Below are positions 26,075 to 39,752 of a stretch of 64,000 nt of DNA, piece by piece (the first letter of the stretch is position 1; each line of letters opens with the position of its first letter). The DNA comes from Citricoccus muralis (GTDB lineage Bacteria > Actinomycetota > Actinomycetes > Actinomycetales > Micrococcaceae), in contig NZ_CP121252.1 of NCBI RefSeq assembly GCF_029637705.1, forward strand, positions 1,054,001 through 1,118,000, read 5' to 3'. The position numbers and the translations under genes are program-made. The notes beneath the pieces were generated by a model. That model ran no database searches, had not been told where the DNA came from, and saw only the letters and a list, made by a program, of their open reading frames with translations.

Positions 26075-26668
26075 ATGGCGCATCGTCTGCAGCCGGGCGA
26101 GCAGGTCCGGGTGCGCACCCGGACGCATGCACGCGGGCTGTTGAAGCCGGCCATCTGGTTAATCGTGCTCTGTTTGGCCGCGGGCATCTGGCAGGGGTAC
26201 CTCTCCCGTCCTGACCTGCCGTTTTGGGTGAGTGATTACCGCGGTGCCTGGCAGATCACCGGTTATGTTGTGCTGGGGCTGCTGCTGTTCTTCGGTGCCG
26301 TGCGCCCGCTGTGGCGTTGGCTGACCCGGGTCACTTACCTGACCACGCTACGAGTGTCGCAGCGTATCGGATGGCTGAGGGTACAACGTCGCTGGCTGAC
26401 CCTGGAAGCGATCGAGCGCGTGCAGATGCGCCAGAGCCGGCGCCAACGGTGGGCTCGCCGTGGGGACCTGCAACTGTGGTCCTATTCCGGCCACGTGTGG
26501 ACGCTGCGCAACCTCCCCGAAATTCAACGATTCACCCAGCTGGTCGAAGCTGAGCTCTACTCCGTGCGGGCCCGCTACGGATATGGTTACCCGGGAGTCG
26601 CGCCGAACGGCCCCGCTTCGTATCAAAATTTCCACGACCACAGCTCTGATCCGGGGGTGAGACGATGA
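26075..26668 (+). CDS. Membrane protein with bacterial PH domain
   Basis: This 197-residue protein has two transmembrane helices (about 25-43 and 60-85). A C-terminal bacterial PH-like (bPH2/YdbS type) domain with TYLTTLRVSQRIGWLRVQRR and a Tyr-rich tail follows. The ATG at 26075 has AGGGGAG 6 nt upstream. A GTG at 26069 overlaps the birA stop. Its stop overlaps the start of the cyclase gene (ATGA). Function is unknown; PH-like membrane proteins often sit at the membrane as assembly or signalling platforms. Confidence 0.82.
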   Translation: MAHRLQPGEQVRVRTRTHARGLLKPAIWLIVLCLAAGIWQGYLSRPDLPFWVSDYRGAWQITGYVVLGLLLFFGAVRPLWRWLTRVTYLTTLRVSQRIGWLRVQRRWLTLEAIERVQMRQSRRQRWARRGDLQLWSYSGHVWTLRNLPEIQRFTQLVEAELYSVRARYGYGYPGVAPNGPASYQNFHDHSSDPGVRR

Positions 26669-27879
26669 CCGAGTCACACGACGACGCAGACGACGTAGCC
26701 GTGCCGCGCGACCCGCATCCGACGGCTCCGCTGCCCGTGGTGCCGACCACCCCACCCGGGGCGAGCTCACCCGACGTCGATCCTCAGCCCGCCGACATTC
26801 GCAAGGTCGCTGAAGAACTGGCTCAGGCCGAGGACCCGGCCACCTGGACTCAGGCCATCCGAGTGCTGGACGAGGAGCTCATCGGCGGCCCGCGCCTGCT
26901 GACCCGCCGCGACCTGGCCAACCGGCTTGGCGTCTCCCTGGTCTCGGCCCGCAAACTCTGGCGCGCACTGGGCTTCCCGAACGTCGGCGAGCACGAGCGC
27001 GTGTTCACCGATCAGGACGTTGACGCCATGTCCGGCGTGATCGACCTGGTGCGCCGCGACGTCCTCAATGAGGAAACTGCCATTTCGGTGGCCCGCTCCA
27101 TCGGACAGATGACCGACCGCATGGTGGTCTGGCAGATCGAGGCGCTGGTCGAAGACAAGATCAGCTCCCAGCGTTTCAGCGACCCGGAGGCCCGCCGGGA
27201 GGTAGTGAAGCTGATTCCCCAGGTCATGGAGACCATGGAGGAAGTGCTCACCTACTCTTACCGGCGCCAGCTCAATGCCGCACTGCAGCGACTGACGGTG
27301 CGTGTCCAGGCTGGCCTGGATGCCTCCGAAGCCGGGCGCGACGGTACCGAAGACGACGCCCCGCTGCCCCTGGCCCGCGCCGTCGGATTCGCCGATATGG
27401 TCTCCTACACCTCCCTGTCGCGCCAGATGTCCGAGCGCACCCTGGCCCAGATGGTGCAGCGTTTCGAGTCCAAGTGCGCCGAGATCATCTCGGTCGGCGG
27501 CGGCCGCCTGGTGAAGACCGTGGGCGACGAAGTGCTCTTCAACGCGGAGACCCCCGAAGCCGGCGCCGAAATCTCCCTGGCCCTGGCCAAGTCCATGTCC
27601 GAAGACCCAGTGCTGCCGTCCGCTCGAGTGTCGCTGGTCTGGGGGCGAGTACTCTCCCGGCTCGGCGATATTTACGGACCCACCGTGAACCTTGCCGCAC
27701 GGCTGACCTCCATCGCCGACCCCGGCACCGTTCTAGTAGACCAGCTGACCGCAAACACCCTGAGCCAAGACGAGCGCTATCTGCTCATCCCGCAGCCCCC
27801 GCGCAGCGTGCGCGGATTCGGAGAGATCCGTCCCTCCATGCTGCTGCGTGGCTCCGGTGAAGGGTTGCAGGTCGACTGA
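26665..27879 (+). CDS. Class III adenylyl cyclase with N-terminal pH-sensor-type regulatory domain (Rv1264-like)
   Basis: This 404-residue cytoplasmic cyclase has a disordered Pro-rich N-terminus (1-45). An all-helical regulatory domain (about 45-215) contains TRRDLANRLGVSLVSARKLW and the R-V-F-T-D-x-D motif. The C-terminal cyclase domain starts at VGFADMVSYTSL. Catalytic residues are intact: metal-binding Asp244 and Asp288, substrate Lys284 and Asp335, and transition-state Asn342 and Arg346. Architecture and length match M. tuberculosis Rv1264, whose N-terminal domain inhibits the enzyme according to pH. I infer a cAMP-producing, acid-responsive enzyme. Its 3' end overlaps the PP2C gene by one base. 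Confidence 0.9.
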   Translation: MTESHDDADDVAVPRDPHPTAPLPVVPTTPPGASSPDVDPQPADIRKVAEELAQAEDPATWTQAIRVLDEELIGGPRLLTRRDLANRLGVSLVSARKLWRALGFPNVGEHERVFTDQDVDAMSGVIDLVRRDVLNEETAISVARSIGQMTDRMVVWQIEALVEDKISSQRFSDPEARREVVKLIPQVMETMEEVLTYSYRRQLNAALQRLTVRVQAGLDASEAGRDGTEDDAPLPLARAVGFADMVSYTSLSRQMSERTLAQMVQRFESKCAEIISVGGGRLVKTVGDEVLFNAETPEAGAEISLALAKSMSEDPVLPSARVSLVWGRVLSRLGDIYGPTVNLAARLTSIADPGTVLVDQLTANTLSQDERYLLIPQPPRSVRGFGEIRPSMLLRGSGEGLQVD

Positions 27880-28634
27880 TGACCTCGCAGAATTATCGGT
27901 ATCGCGCCGGTGCTGCCACCGATGTGGGCCTGCGTCGCGAGCTCAACGAAGACTCCCTGCTCGTCATGGACGACCTCTTCGCTGTGGCCGACGGCATGGG
28001 CGGACACGACGCCGGGGAAGTAGCCTCCAGCAGCTGCGTGCAGGCGCTGCGCGAAATGCGCCAAGACATGATCGCGGCCGACCCACCCCAGCACATGGAC
28101 CTGGAGGCGCTGCGCTCGATGATCGGATCTGCCAACACCTCGGTGCTGGTAGCCGGACAAGGTCGAGCCGGGACCACCCTGACCATGCTGGCGGGCATCC
28201 GGCACGACGACCCCGCCGGAGAGCACGCGCTCGCCGTCGCCAATATCGGTGACTCCCGCGCCTACTGGTACCAGGCTGCCGCGGATCAGATGGTGCAGAT
28301 CACCGAGGATCACTCTGCGGTGCAGGAACTCGTCAACCGCGGCATCATCACCGCCGAAGAAGCCCGGACCCACCCCGATCGCAACGTGATCACCCGGGCC
28401 GTGGGCACCAGCCCCCACATCGCCGCCGACGTGGCCGTGCTACGTCCCGAACCCGGTGATCGGTTCCTGCTGTGCTCGGATGGGCTGACCAACGAAGTCT
28501 CCGACGACGACCTCGCCTGGGCCATATCCTCCAGTGACGACCTCGACGCGATCGCTCACGACCTGGTGGATCAGGCCAACGAGGCCGGCGGCCGCGATAA
28601 CATCACCGTGATCATCGTCGAGATTCTCAGCTGA
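27879..28634 (+). CDS. PP2C-family Ser/Thr protein phosphatase
   Basis: This 251-residue soluble phosphatase has the complete PP2C metal set: NEDS (Asp25), VADGMGGHDAG (Asp38), CSDGL and GGRDNITVI. Other core motifs are GTTLTM and NIGDSRAYW. Bacterial PP2Cs dephosphorylate targets of Ser/Thr kinases. Unlike PstP it has no membrane anchor. Start and stop of consecutive genes overlap (TGATG), so it should be made together with the cyclase. No kinase gene is in the window. Its last 8 nt overlap the convergent permease gene. Confidence 0.92.
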   Translation: MTSQNYRYRAGAATDVGLRRELNEDSLLVMDDLFAVADGMGGHDAGEVASSSCVQALREMRQDMIAADPPQHMDLEALRSMIGSANTSVLVAGQGRAGTTLTMLAGIRHDDPAGEHALAVANIGDSRAYWYQAAADQMVQITEDHSAVQELVNRGIITAEEARTHPDRNVITRAVGTSPHIAADVAVLRPEPGDRFLLCSDGLTNEVSDDDLAWAISSSDDLDAIAHDLVDQANEAGGRDNITVIIVEILS

Positions 28635-29904
28635 AGAAGCTGAGCAGGATCCCGCCCACCGCCACGATTCCGGCGACCACCACAAACACGTTCGACGCCG
28701 CACCGCGGAAACGCTCCAGCGCGGGCACCTTGTGAATGGCGTACATCGGCATCAGATACAGCACCGCTGCAATGACCGGCCCGGCGAGTGATTCGATGAG
28801 CGAGAGGATGCTGGGATTCAGCACCCCGGCCAGCCAGGTCGTGACGATCAAGAACACGCTCACCCCGATGCGCACGCCGCGTTCCGTGAACCTGCCGCCG
28901 CGATCCACCATGGTGGTCACGACGCCCGCAGCGCCTTCGGCCGCACCTAGCCAGTGACCGAAGAACGAGGAAGCGATAGCAGTGATGGCCACCGCAGGAC
29001 CCAACCACGCGATCAGCGGGATGCCCATCTCATTGGCCAGATGAGAGAGCACCGGGATGTTGGCGTCTTTCGCCGCCTGCAAGCCATCTGGACCCAGCGC
29101 CAGCACGCACCACCACACGAACCCCATGGTGAACAGCACCAGCATCACCGCGGTCACCCTCAGAATGGAGGATGCTTTGTCAGCGGCGGCGTGACCGTAG
29201 CGGGACCGCAGTGCCACCGAGAATTGCGAGATGGCCGGGGAATGGTTGAACGAGAAGATCAGGACCGGAAGCATCAGCCATAGCGCCATGGAGAAATCTC
29301 CGATCGCCGGGAACGCCCCGAACCCATCGAAGCTCCAGGAGGGGATCAACAGCAGGGTGACGGCGAAGAGCACCACGATCAGCGGGTAGACGATCCACTG
29401 GGTGACCACCAGCATCACCCGCTGCCCGGCCAGCATGACGACGGACATGGCCAGCACCAGCACGGCCGCCAACAGCCAGCGTGGCCACGGCTCCATCCCC
29501 AGCTGATTCACCATCAGCGAGTCCACCGTGTTGGTGATCCCGACCCCGTAGATCAACACAATCGGGTAGATGGCCAAAAAGTACAACACGGTGACCAGAC
29601 GTCCGGCATTCTCGCCGAAATAATCGCGGACCACCCCGGTAATGTCCTGATCCGGATTCGGCGAGGCCACCACCATCCGTGACAGCCCGCGGTGGGAGAA
29701 ATACGTCATCGGACCGATCAGCAGGGTCGCCACCAACAGCGGCCAGAACCCTCCCAGCCCAGCGTTCATCGGGAGGAACAGGATGCCGGCCCCCACCGCC
29801 GTGCCAAACAAGCTGATGGTCCAGCCGCTGTCGAAACGGTTCCAGCGCGCCGCTGCGGTAGCGGTCTCCTGCGCAGTCTGTGCGGGTTGGTCCGGGGAGG
29901 ACAT
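28627..29904 (-). CDS. HAAAP-family amino-acid permease (serine/threonine SdaC-like)
   Basis: This 425-residue protein has eleven predicted helices. TISLFGTAVGAGILFLPMNAG is the helix-1 motif of the hydroxy/aromatic amino-acid permease family. FSFNHSPAISQF in the fifth to sixth helices is the segment seen in SdaC/TdcC/DlsT-type proton- or sodium-coupled serine and threonine carriers. Serine is the likeliest substrate; no serine deaminase gene is adjacent to support it. The ATG at 29904 has AGGAG upstream. Confidence 0.88.
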   Translation of the reverse strand: MSSPDQPAQTAQETATAAARWNRFDSGWTISLFGTAVGAGILFLPMNAGLGGFWPLLVATLLIGPMTYFSHRGLSRMVVASPNPDQDITGVVRDYFGENAGRLVTVLYFLAIYPIVLIYGVGITNTVDSLMVNQLGMEPWPRWLLAAVLVLAMSVVMLAGQRVMLVVTQWIVYPLIVVLFAVTLLLIPSWSFDGFGAFPAIGDFSMALWLMLPVLIFSFNHSPAISQFSVALRSRYGHAAADKASSILRVTAVMLVLFTMGFVWWCVLALGPDGLQAAKDANIPVLSHLANEMGIPLIAWLGPAVAITAIASSFFGHWLGAAEGAAGVVTTMVDRGGRFTERGVRIGVSVFLIVTTWLAGVLNPSILSLIESLAGPVIAAVLYLMPMYAIHKVPALERFRGAASNVFVVVAGIVAVGGILLSFFS

Positions 29905-29967
29905 GGTGGACTCCTGGCGGTGGTGGTGCGAGGTCGTGGTTCAGTAGACCACGATCGACGAGGATGA

Positions 29968-32349
<2,382 letters not shown>

Positions 32350-32431
32350 ACGGTTGTGAGCGAAGCAACCTGTCAGGATTTCTTACAAGTTCAGTTTCTC
32401 AACGACTGCAACGCTTTGAAGCGCACTCGCG

Positions 32432-32456
32432 AGTTGTCGCAAGAACTGCGACAACT
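32432..32456 (-). terminator. Perfect 10-bp hairpin after the unknown gene
   Basis: AGTTGTCGCA (32432-32441) and TGCGACAACT (32447-32456) pair perfectly around a 5-nt loop. They lie 8 nt beyond the minus-strand stop codon of the 428-residue unknown protein. There is no T-run on either strand, so termination would be weak or Rho-assisted. A similar stem (GGTTGTCGAA/TTCGACAACC) occurs at 34881-34907. Confidence 0.5.
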
Positions 32457-32463
32457 GCGTTGC

Positions 32464-33750
32464 TTACTGCCCGGGCTCTAAATCCAGATCGGTTGATTTC
32501 CCGTCTTCTTTGTCCGACAGACGTTGTGCGATCCGGTCTGAGATGCCTCGATTCAAGCGACCTTTTGCCGCCTTCGCACTCCCGACGGTTCTGACTCCGA
32601 AGCGACGAACGGCATCAACGCCCTCGCTACCTGTTTCGAAGGTCTTGTCACGTGCCTCGGCGACGGCTGCCACCCATCGCTTCGCCGCGATGTCGTCGCG
32701 GGATGAATCGATTCCGATGCGTTCGTTAAAGATGATGATGTCAGTTGCGACCTCGTTGCTGGAACGAACGGCGCCACCGGCTTTGAACGGACGCAATAAG
32801 GTCTTGTCGTTCGCTGACTTCGCAACCGCGTCGATTCGGGCGAGCAACTTGCCGGTGGTGCCAGCGATCTGTGTGCGACGTCGATCCCGTGCGGCTTTGA
32901 GTCCCTTGCGGTAGCTTTCAAGCTCTGCCGGTTCAGCATCCATGACTCGGTCTAGTTCCAAGATGGCTAGGGCACCGTAGAGCTGAAAGCAACGAGCAAG
33001 AATGGCCAGCCATTCTTCAACGGAACCGGTCGCTGTACTTGCGACATCCGCTAATTCACCGACGCGGTGTTGTTTCTTTTCTAGCTTCTCGGCTAAAGCA
33101 TCGAGTTGGCGCAACGCATATCCCTGGACCGATGCAACCGTCTCTGAAGCACCTTGGACCTTGGACCACATGACATCCGACACACGATTCGTGTGTTCGC
33201 GCTGCGTCATGACACTGTCCACGGTCGAGCCGACACCGATCAGTTGAGAAATCTGGGCGTCCTTCTGAGCCCGCAGAATATCGTCAACCTTCTCGTCGAT
33301 GGTCTGTAGATAGTCGGTGATCTCGTCCATCGTTTGTTGCATGGCACACTGCGCCATGATTCCTGCGGCCCCAGAAAGAATCGCCGGGTTGGTGAGGATA
33401 GATCCTGCGGAACTGGGATTCACGTATTCGAGAATATTCGTGATCTTGCCCTTGTCTCCGGTCACGATGGCTCGACTGAGTCCGTCTGAGGAGCCTTTCA
33501 TCGCAGTGCCGAGTTTCAGACTCTGTGAGGAATCTTTGGTGAGCTTGATCCACCGGCCAGAATTCGCAGCAGCCTCAGAACCAGCTTGTGCCACGCCGGA
33601 ACCTGTCTTCAGGTAGGCGTTCGACGACGGGGGAAGTTTGATTTCCTTCGACTCCACGCCAGCCGCTTTGAGGAACAGGTCAATCTCGTGAGCATCTCCG
33701 AAAACGGCGACACCGTCGCCGTCGCTTATGAACTCCATCTCGCCGTCCAT
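32464..33750 (-). CDS. Unrecognised 428-residue protein, lower-G+C island gene
   Basis: I do not recognise this protein. Residues 1-40 form a small alpha/beta-looking head (MEFISDGDGVAVFGDAHEID). Residues 112-138 are a Gly/Ala-rich hydrophobic stretch (SILTNPAILSGAAGIMAQC). Residues 140-230 are long amphipathic helix with coiled-coil character. A second hydrophobic helix lies at about 245-268 (EEWLAILARCFQLYGALAIL), and the C-terminus is basic, then acidic. There is no signal peptide. GGGGAGG precedes ATG 33750 at good spacing, so it is expressed. Four 60-base lines I counted average about 55% G+C, against 62-67% in lines of the flanking genes, and codon choice is less GC-ended. This suggests acquisition by transfer. 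A membrane-interacting helical protein is as far as I would go. Confidence 0.8.
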   Translation of the reverse strand: MDGEMEFISDGDGVAVFGDAHEIDLFLKAAGVESKEIKLPPSSNAYLKTGSGVAQAGSEAAANSGRWIKLTKDSSQSLKLGTAMKGSSDGLSRAIVTGDKGKITNILEYVNPSSAGSILTNPAILSGAAGIMAQCAMQQTMDEITDYLQTIDEKVDDILRAQKDAQISQLIGVGSTVDSVMTQREHTNRVSDVMWSKVQGASETVASVQGYALRQLDALAEKLEKKQHRVGELADVASTATGSVEEWLAILARCFQLYGALAILELDRVMDAEPAELESYRKGLKAARDRRRTQIAGTTGKLLARIDAVAKSANDKTLLRPFKAGGAVRSSNEVATDIIIFNERIGIDSSRDDIAAKRWVAAVAEARDKTFETGSEGVDAVRRFGVRTVGSAKAAKGRLNRGISDRIAQRLSDKEDGKSTDLDLEPGQ

Positions 33751-33805
33751 GCTAAGCCTCCCCAGAGCGTTTGATGACGTCAGAATACCTTCAGTCTAGG
33801 CATTC

Positions 33806-33819
33806 GCTGGTACACCAGC
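33806..33819. promoter_or_regulatory. Palindrome in the divergent promoter region
   Basis: GCTGGT-AC-ACCAGC (33806-33819) is a 6-bp inverted repeat around two bases. It lies 56 nt upstream of the unknown gene's start and 120 nt upstream of the phosphatase start. TATTCT on the minus strand (33784-33789) could be the -10 of the unknown gene, which would place the palindrome over its -35 region. It is a candidate operator with no known binder. Confidence 0.35.
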
Positions 33820-33938
33820 TATCTGCGCTCAACGGTCACTCCGAACTGGATGCCTTGAGATCAGTAGACTGAGCCACGAAGTGGATGGCTACATTGCACA
33901 TCCTGCCCGTTTTCGCCCTGTTCTGGAGGAACTCAGCC

Positions 33939-34844
33939 ATGACTTCGTCTTCCGACGCCCCAACTGCCAACACACCGGCACTGTCCACGCTGCTGACGGT
34001 GGCGCGGGCCGCGGCGCGCGCAGGGGCCGACGTGCTTGCGTCCCGACCGCGTACGGTGCTGCCCCTGCAGAAATCTGACCTGGGCGCGGAGACCAAGTCG
34101 TCGGGCTCGGACTGGGTGACGGATTTTGACCGCCAGGCCGAAGAGAGCGTGCGTAGGGTTATTACCGGATACCGGCCGAACGACGAAATCTACGGCGAGG
34201 AATACGGCTCGACGCGTCCGGAGAATCCGACCGGTTATCGATGGTCGATCGACCCCCTGGACGGGACCACGAACTTCATTCGGGGAGTCCCGCACTATTG
34301 CACGTCCGTGGCCGTTGCTGGACCGGACGGGGACTGGCTGGCCGGCGCCGTCGTCGCACCAGCCCTGGGACGGATCTGGTACGCCTCCCGCGGAAACGGA
34401 GCCTACAGTGTGGCCGAGGTCCCCGGAGCCGACGAGATGGTGGGCATTGCCAGCCACCCGGCAAAGCCGCAGCTTTTGAGCGGGCCGATTCTGGGACGGT
34501 CCGGTCGACTGCTGGCCAGCGGATTCGGCTACGACGCGGAACGGCGCCGCTTCCAGATCGGGGTCCTCTCGGAGTTGCTGGCAGAATTCGGAGACTTGCG
34601 CCGGATCGGCTCGGCGGCGCTGGATCTGTGCATGGTGGCCGACGGCACCTTGGACGCTTATGCCGAGTACGGGACGCAGGAGTATGACTGGGCGGCCGGG
34701 GCACTCATTGCTGAAGAAGCCGGTGTGCCCGTACGCCGCCCTCAGTGGCCGGAATCGAGCGAGACTCCCGATTGGATGATCGCCGGGGACATTGGTCGTC
34801 CGTTGTCCGAGATGCCGCACGCACTCGGTCATCCGCACGTCTGA
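33939..34844 (+). CDS. Inositol monophosphatase family phosphatase (inositol-phosphatase or HisN-like)
   Basis: This 301-residue Mg-dependent, Li-sensitive-type phosphatase has Glu87/Glu88 in YGEEYG, the signature WSIDPLDGTTNF (Asp105, Asp108), and the second-lobe motif EYDWAAGALIAEEAG. Family members hydrolyse inositol 1-phosphate, and in some actinobacteria histidinol phosphate or other sugar phosphates. Nothing nearby decides between them. The ATG at 33939 has GGAGGA 8 nt upstream. The longer upstream reading in the same frame is not supported. Confidence 0.88.
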   Translation: MTSSSDAPTANTPALSTLLTVARAAARAGADVLASRPRTVLPLQKSDLGAETKSSGSDWVTDFDRQAEESVRRVITGYRPNDEIYGEEYGSTRPENPTGYRWSIDPLDGTTNFIRGVPHYCTSVAVAGPDGDWLAGAVVAPALGRIWYASRGNGAYSVAEVPGADEMVGIASHPAKPQLLSGPILGRSGRLLASGFGYDAERRRFQIGVLSELLAEFGDLRRIGSAALDLCMVADGTLDAYAEYGTQEYDWAAGALIAEEAGVPVRRPQWPESSETPDWMIAGDIGRPLSEMPHALGHPHV

Positions 34845-34880
34845 GAGACCACGCATCCGGATTTCGGGTACTCTGGAAGG

Positions 34881-34907
34881 GGTTGTCGAACGTCACATTC
34901 GACAACC
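34881..34907 (+). promoter_or_regulatory. Hairpin at the probable 5' end of the gcv transcript
   Basis: GGTTGTCGAA (34881-34890) and TTCGACAACC (34898-34907) pair perfectly around a 7-nt loop. TACTCT at 34869-34874 is a plausible -10, which would put the transcription start at about 34880-34882. The stem would then be the extreme 5' end of the riboswitch RNA. It also resembles a LexA-type box, but the spacing between TCGAAC and TTCGA is wrong for that consensus. Confidence 0.45.
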
Positions 34908-34920
34908 GCGCCGCTGACGG

Positions 34921-35124
34921 ATGGTGGGAGAGCTCCGCACCACACCAGGGGCGGGCACCGAAGGAGCAACCCCTCCCCGGGAAACTCTCAGGTCTCCGTA
35001 CCGCCATCACGAGGCACCTCTGAAAAGCAGTTGCGTTCGGAAACGGACACGACTCACCGACGGTGCAAGCCGGTCCTGCGTAAACACGCGATCCGGTCAA
35101 ACTCTCAGGTTATTCAACAGGGTG
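34921..35124 (+). promoter_or_regulatory. Tandem glycine riboswitch controlling gcvPTH
   Basis: Two glycine aptamers lie in series. The first has P1 formed by ATGGTGG (34921-34927) with CCGCCAT (35001-35007), then GGGAGAG, the conserved CCGAAGGAGCAA (34958-34969) and AACTCTCAGG. The second closes with CACCTCTG (35015-35022) and CAGGGTG (35118-35124). It has the CACCGACGGTGCAAGCCGG core and again AACTCTCAGG. Downstream, GACGGCG (35147-35153) can pair with CGCCGTC (35160-35166) as part of the expression platform before GGAGAG and the gcvP ATG. Glycine riboswitches usually turn glycine cleavage on when glycine is high. Confidence 0.93.
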
Positions 35125-35214
35125 GGGAGGATCAGTGACTCGCTGAGACGGCGTGGCCTCGCCGTCGTACGCACCGTTGCAACCGATCCGACAGATCCCT
35201 GGAGAGTTTCGATC

Positions 35215-38121
<2,907 letters not shown>

Positions 38122-38123
38122 CC

Positions 38124-39329
38124 ATGACGACCGAACTGCGCCGCACCGCGCTGCACGCCGCCCACGAAGCCGCGGGCGCTCGCTTCACCGACTTCGGTGG
38201 CTGGGACATGCCGCTGCGTTACGCCTCCGAGCTTGCCGAGCACGAAGCCGTGCGCACCGCAGCCGGGCTCTTCGACCTCTCCCACATGGGTGAAGTGTGG
38301 GTGACCGGACCCGACGCCGCTACCGGGCTGAACTCGGTGCTGGCCGGCAACCTCGCCGTCATCAAGGTCGGCAAGGCCAAGTATTCGCTGATGCTCGACG
38401 AGGACGGCGGCATCATCGACGACCTCATCGTCTACCGCCTGGCCGAGGACCGCTACCTGGTGGTTCCTAATGCCGGCAACGCTGAGGCTGTCACCGCCGA
38501 GCTGCAGCGCGTACTCGTGGATTCCGGGAACTTCGACGTTACCCTCGACGACGCCACCGCCCGCACCTCGCTGCTGGCGGTGCAGGGCCCGGCCGCCGAG
38601 CAGATCGTTGCCCGGTTGCTCACCTCCGAGGCGGACCATCAGGCCCTGGCCGAGCTGCGCTATTACGCCGCCATCGAGCTGGACCTCGCCGTCTCCGTGA
38701 ATGCGGCCGGCGAACCCTCCGACGTCACCTTCCCCGTGCTGGTGGCCCGCACCGGCTACACCGGTGAGGATGGATTCGAACTCATCCTCGACCCGGCCCA
38801 CCCGCGGGCTACCGAGGCTGGCGCCGACGCCGAGGCCGTGCCGTCTCAGCTGTGGGATGCGCTGCTCGCCGTCGGTGAAGCCGATCAGCTCATCCCGTGT
38901 GGGCTGGCCGCGCGCGACTCGCTGCGCCTGGAAGCCGGCATGCCGCTGTACGGCAACGAGCTCAGCCGCGACCGCACCCCCTTCGACGCCGGACTGGGAC
39001 CCGTGGTGTCCTTCAAGAAAACCGAGGACTTCCCGGGTCGGTCGGCGCTCGAGCCGCTACGCGAGCAACCCAGCGCGTGGCGTCTCATCGGACTCCAAGG
39101 CCTGGAGCGGCGCGCGGCCCGTCCGGGCAGTGCGATCCTGATCAACGGTGAGTCCGCCGGCGAGGTAACCTCCGGGTTGCCCTCGCCCACTCTGGGGTAC
39201 CCGATCGCCCTCGGTTACGTCTCCACCGAGGCGGCCGCCGGTGTCGAGCCCGACACCGAGCTCACCGTGGACATCCGGGGCAAGGCCCACCCGTTCCGCG
39301 TGGTTCAGCTCCCCTTCTACACTCGTTAA
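38124..39329 (+). CDS. gcvT: Aminomethyltransferase, T protein
   Basis: GcvT releases ammonia from aminomethyl-GcvH and makes 5,10-methylene-THF. It has 401 residues, against about 365 in many bacteria. The extra length includes an insert around HPRATEAGADAEAVPSQ between the folate-binding core and the C-terminal barrel. Recognisable motifs are FTDFGGWDMPLRY, FDLSHMGEV, RTGYTGEDGFEL and CGLAARDSLRLEAGMPLYG. The ATG at 38124 follows the gcvP stop by two bases, with AGGAG inside the end of gcvP. Confidence 0.96.
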   Translation: MTTELRRTALHAAHEAAGARFTDFGGWDMPLRYASELAEHEAVRTAAGLFDLSHMGEVWVTGPDAATGLNSVLAGNLAVIKVGKAKYSLMLDEDGGIIDDLIVYRLAEDRYLVVPNAGNAEAVTAELQRVLVDSGNFDVTLDDATARTSLLAVQGPAAEQIVARLLTSEADHQALAELRYYAAIELDLAVSVNAAGEPSDVTFPVLVARTGYTGEDGFELILDPAHPRATEAGADAEAVPSQLWDALLAVGEADQLIPCGLAARDSLRLEAGMPLYGNELSRDRTPFDAGLGPVVSFKKTEDFPGRSALEPLREQPSAWRLIGLQGLERRAARPGSAILINGESAGEVTSGLPSPTLGYPIALGYVSTEAAAGVEPDTELTVDIRGKAHPFRVVQLPFYTR

Positions 39330-39359
39330 TCACCAGCATCATTTGTGAGGAGAATCACT

Positions 39360-39743
39360 ATGCCCGTTGTTCCTTCATCCCTGCACTACTCCGCCGAACA
39401 TGAGTGGGTGGACGCCACCGAAGGCACCGTGAAGGTCGGCGTCACTGCGGTGGCCACCGATCAGCTCGGCGAAATTGTCTACGTCGACCTGCCCGAAGTG
39501 GGTGACACCGTGACCGCGGGCGAGACCTGCGGCGAGATCGAGTCCACCAAGTCCGTCTCGGATCTGTATTCCCCGGTCACCGGCACCGTCGCGTCCATCA
39601 ACGATGACGCCGTCGACAACCCTGCCTCTATCAACGAGGAACCTTACGGCTCCGGTTGGCTATTCACCGTGGAGGTGTCCGAGGTGGGCCCGCTGCTCAC
39701 CGCAGAGGAGTACGCTTCCGCGAACGACGCCACGGTGGAGTAA
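39360..39743 (+). CDS. gcvH: Glycine cleavage system H protein
   Basis: This 127-residue lipoyl carrier shuttles the aminomethyl group between P, T and L proteins. Lys64 in GEIESTKSVSDLYSPVTG is the lipoylation site. The rest of the hammerhead fold (EHEWVDATEGTVKVGVT, GSGWLFTVEV) is intact. GAGGAG lies 6 nt before ATG 39360. The L protein (lipoamide dehydrogenase) is not adjacent, and the lpdA at 9 kb lacks the needed cysteines, so it must come from elsewhere. Confidence 0.97.
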   Translation: MPVVPSSLHYSAEHEWVDATEGTVKVGVTAVATDQLGEIVYVDLPEVGDTVTAGETCGEIESTKSVSDLYSPVTGTVASINDDAVDNPASINEEPYGSGWLFTVEVSEVGPLLTAEEYASANDATVE

Positions 39744-39752
39744 CCTGGCGGA

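Noticed and set aside
34881-34907. LexA/SOS box before gcvP
   Set aside because: TCGAAC and TTCGA are present but one base too far apart for the actinobacterial consensus, and the perfect 10-bp stem is better explained as RNA structure.
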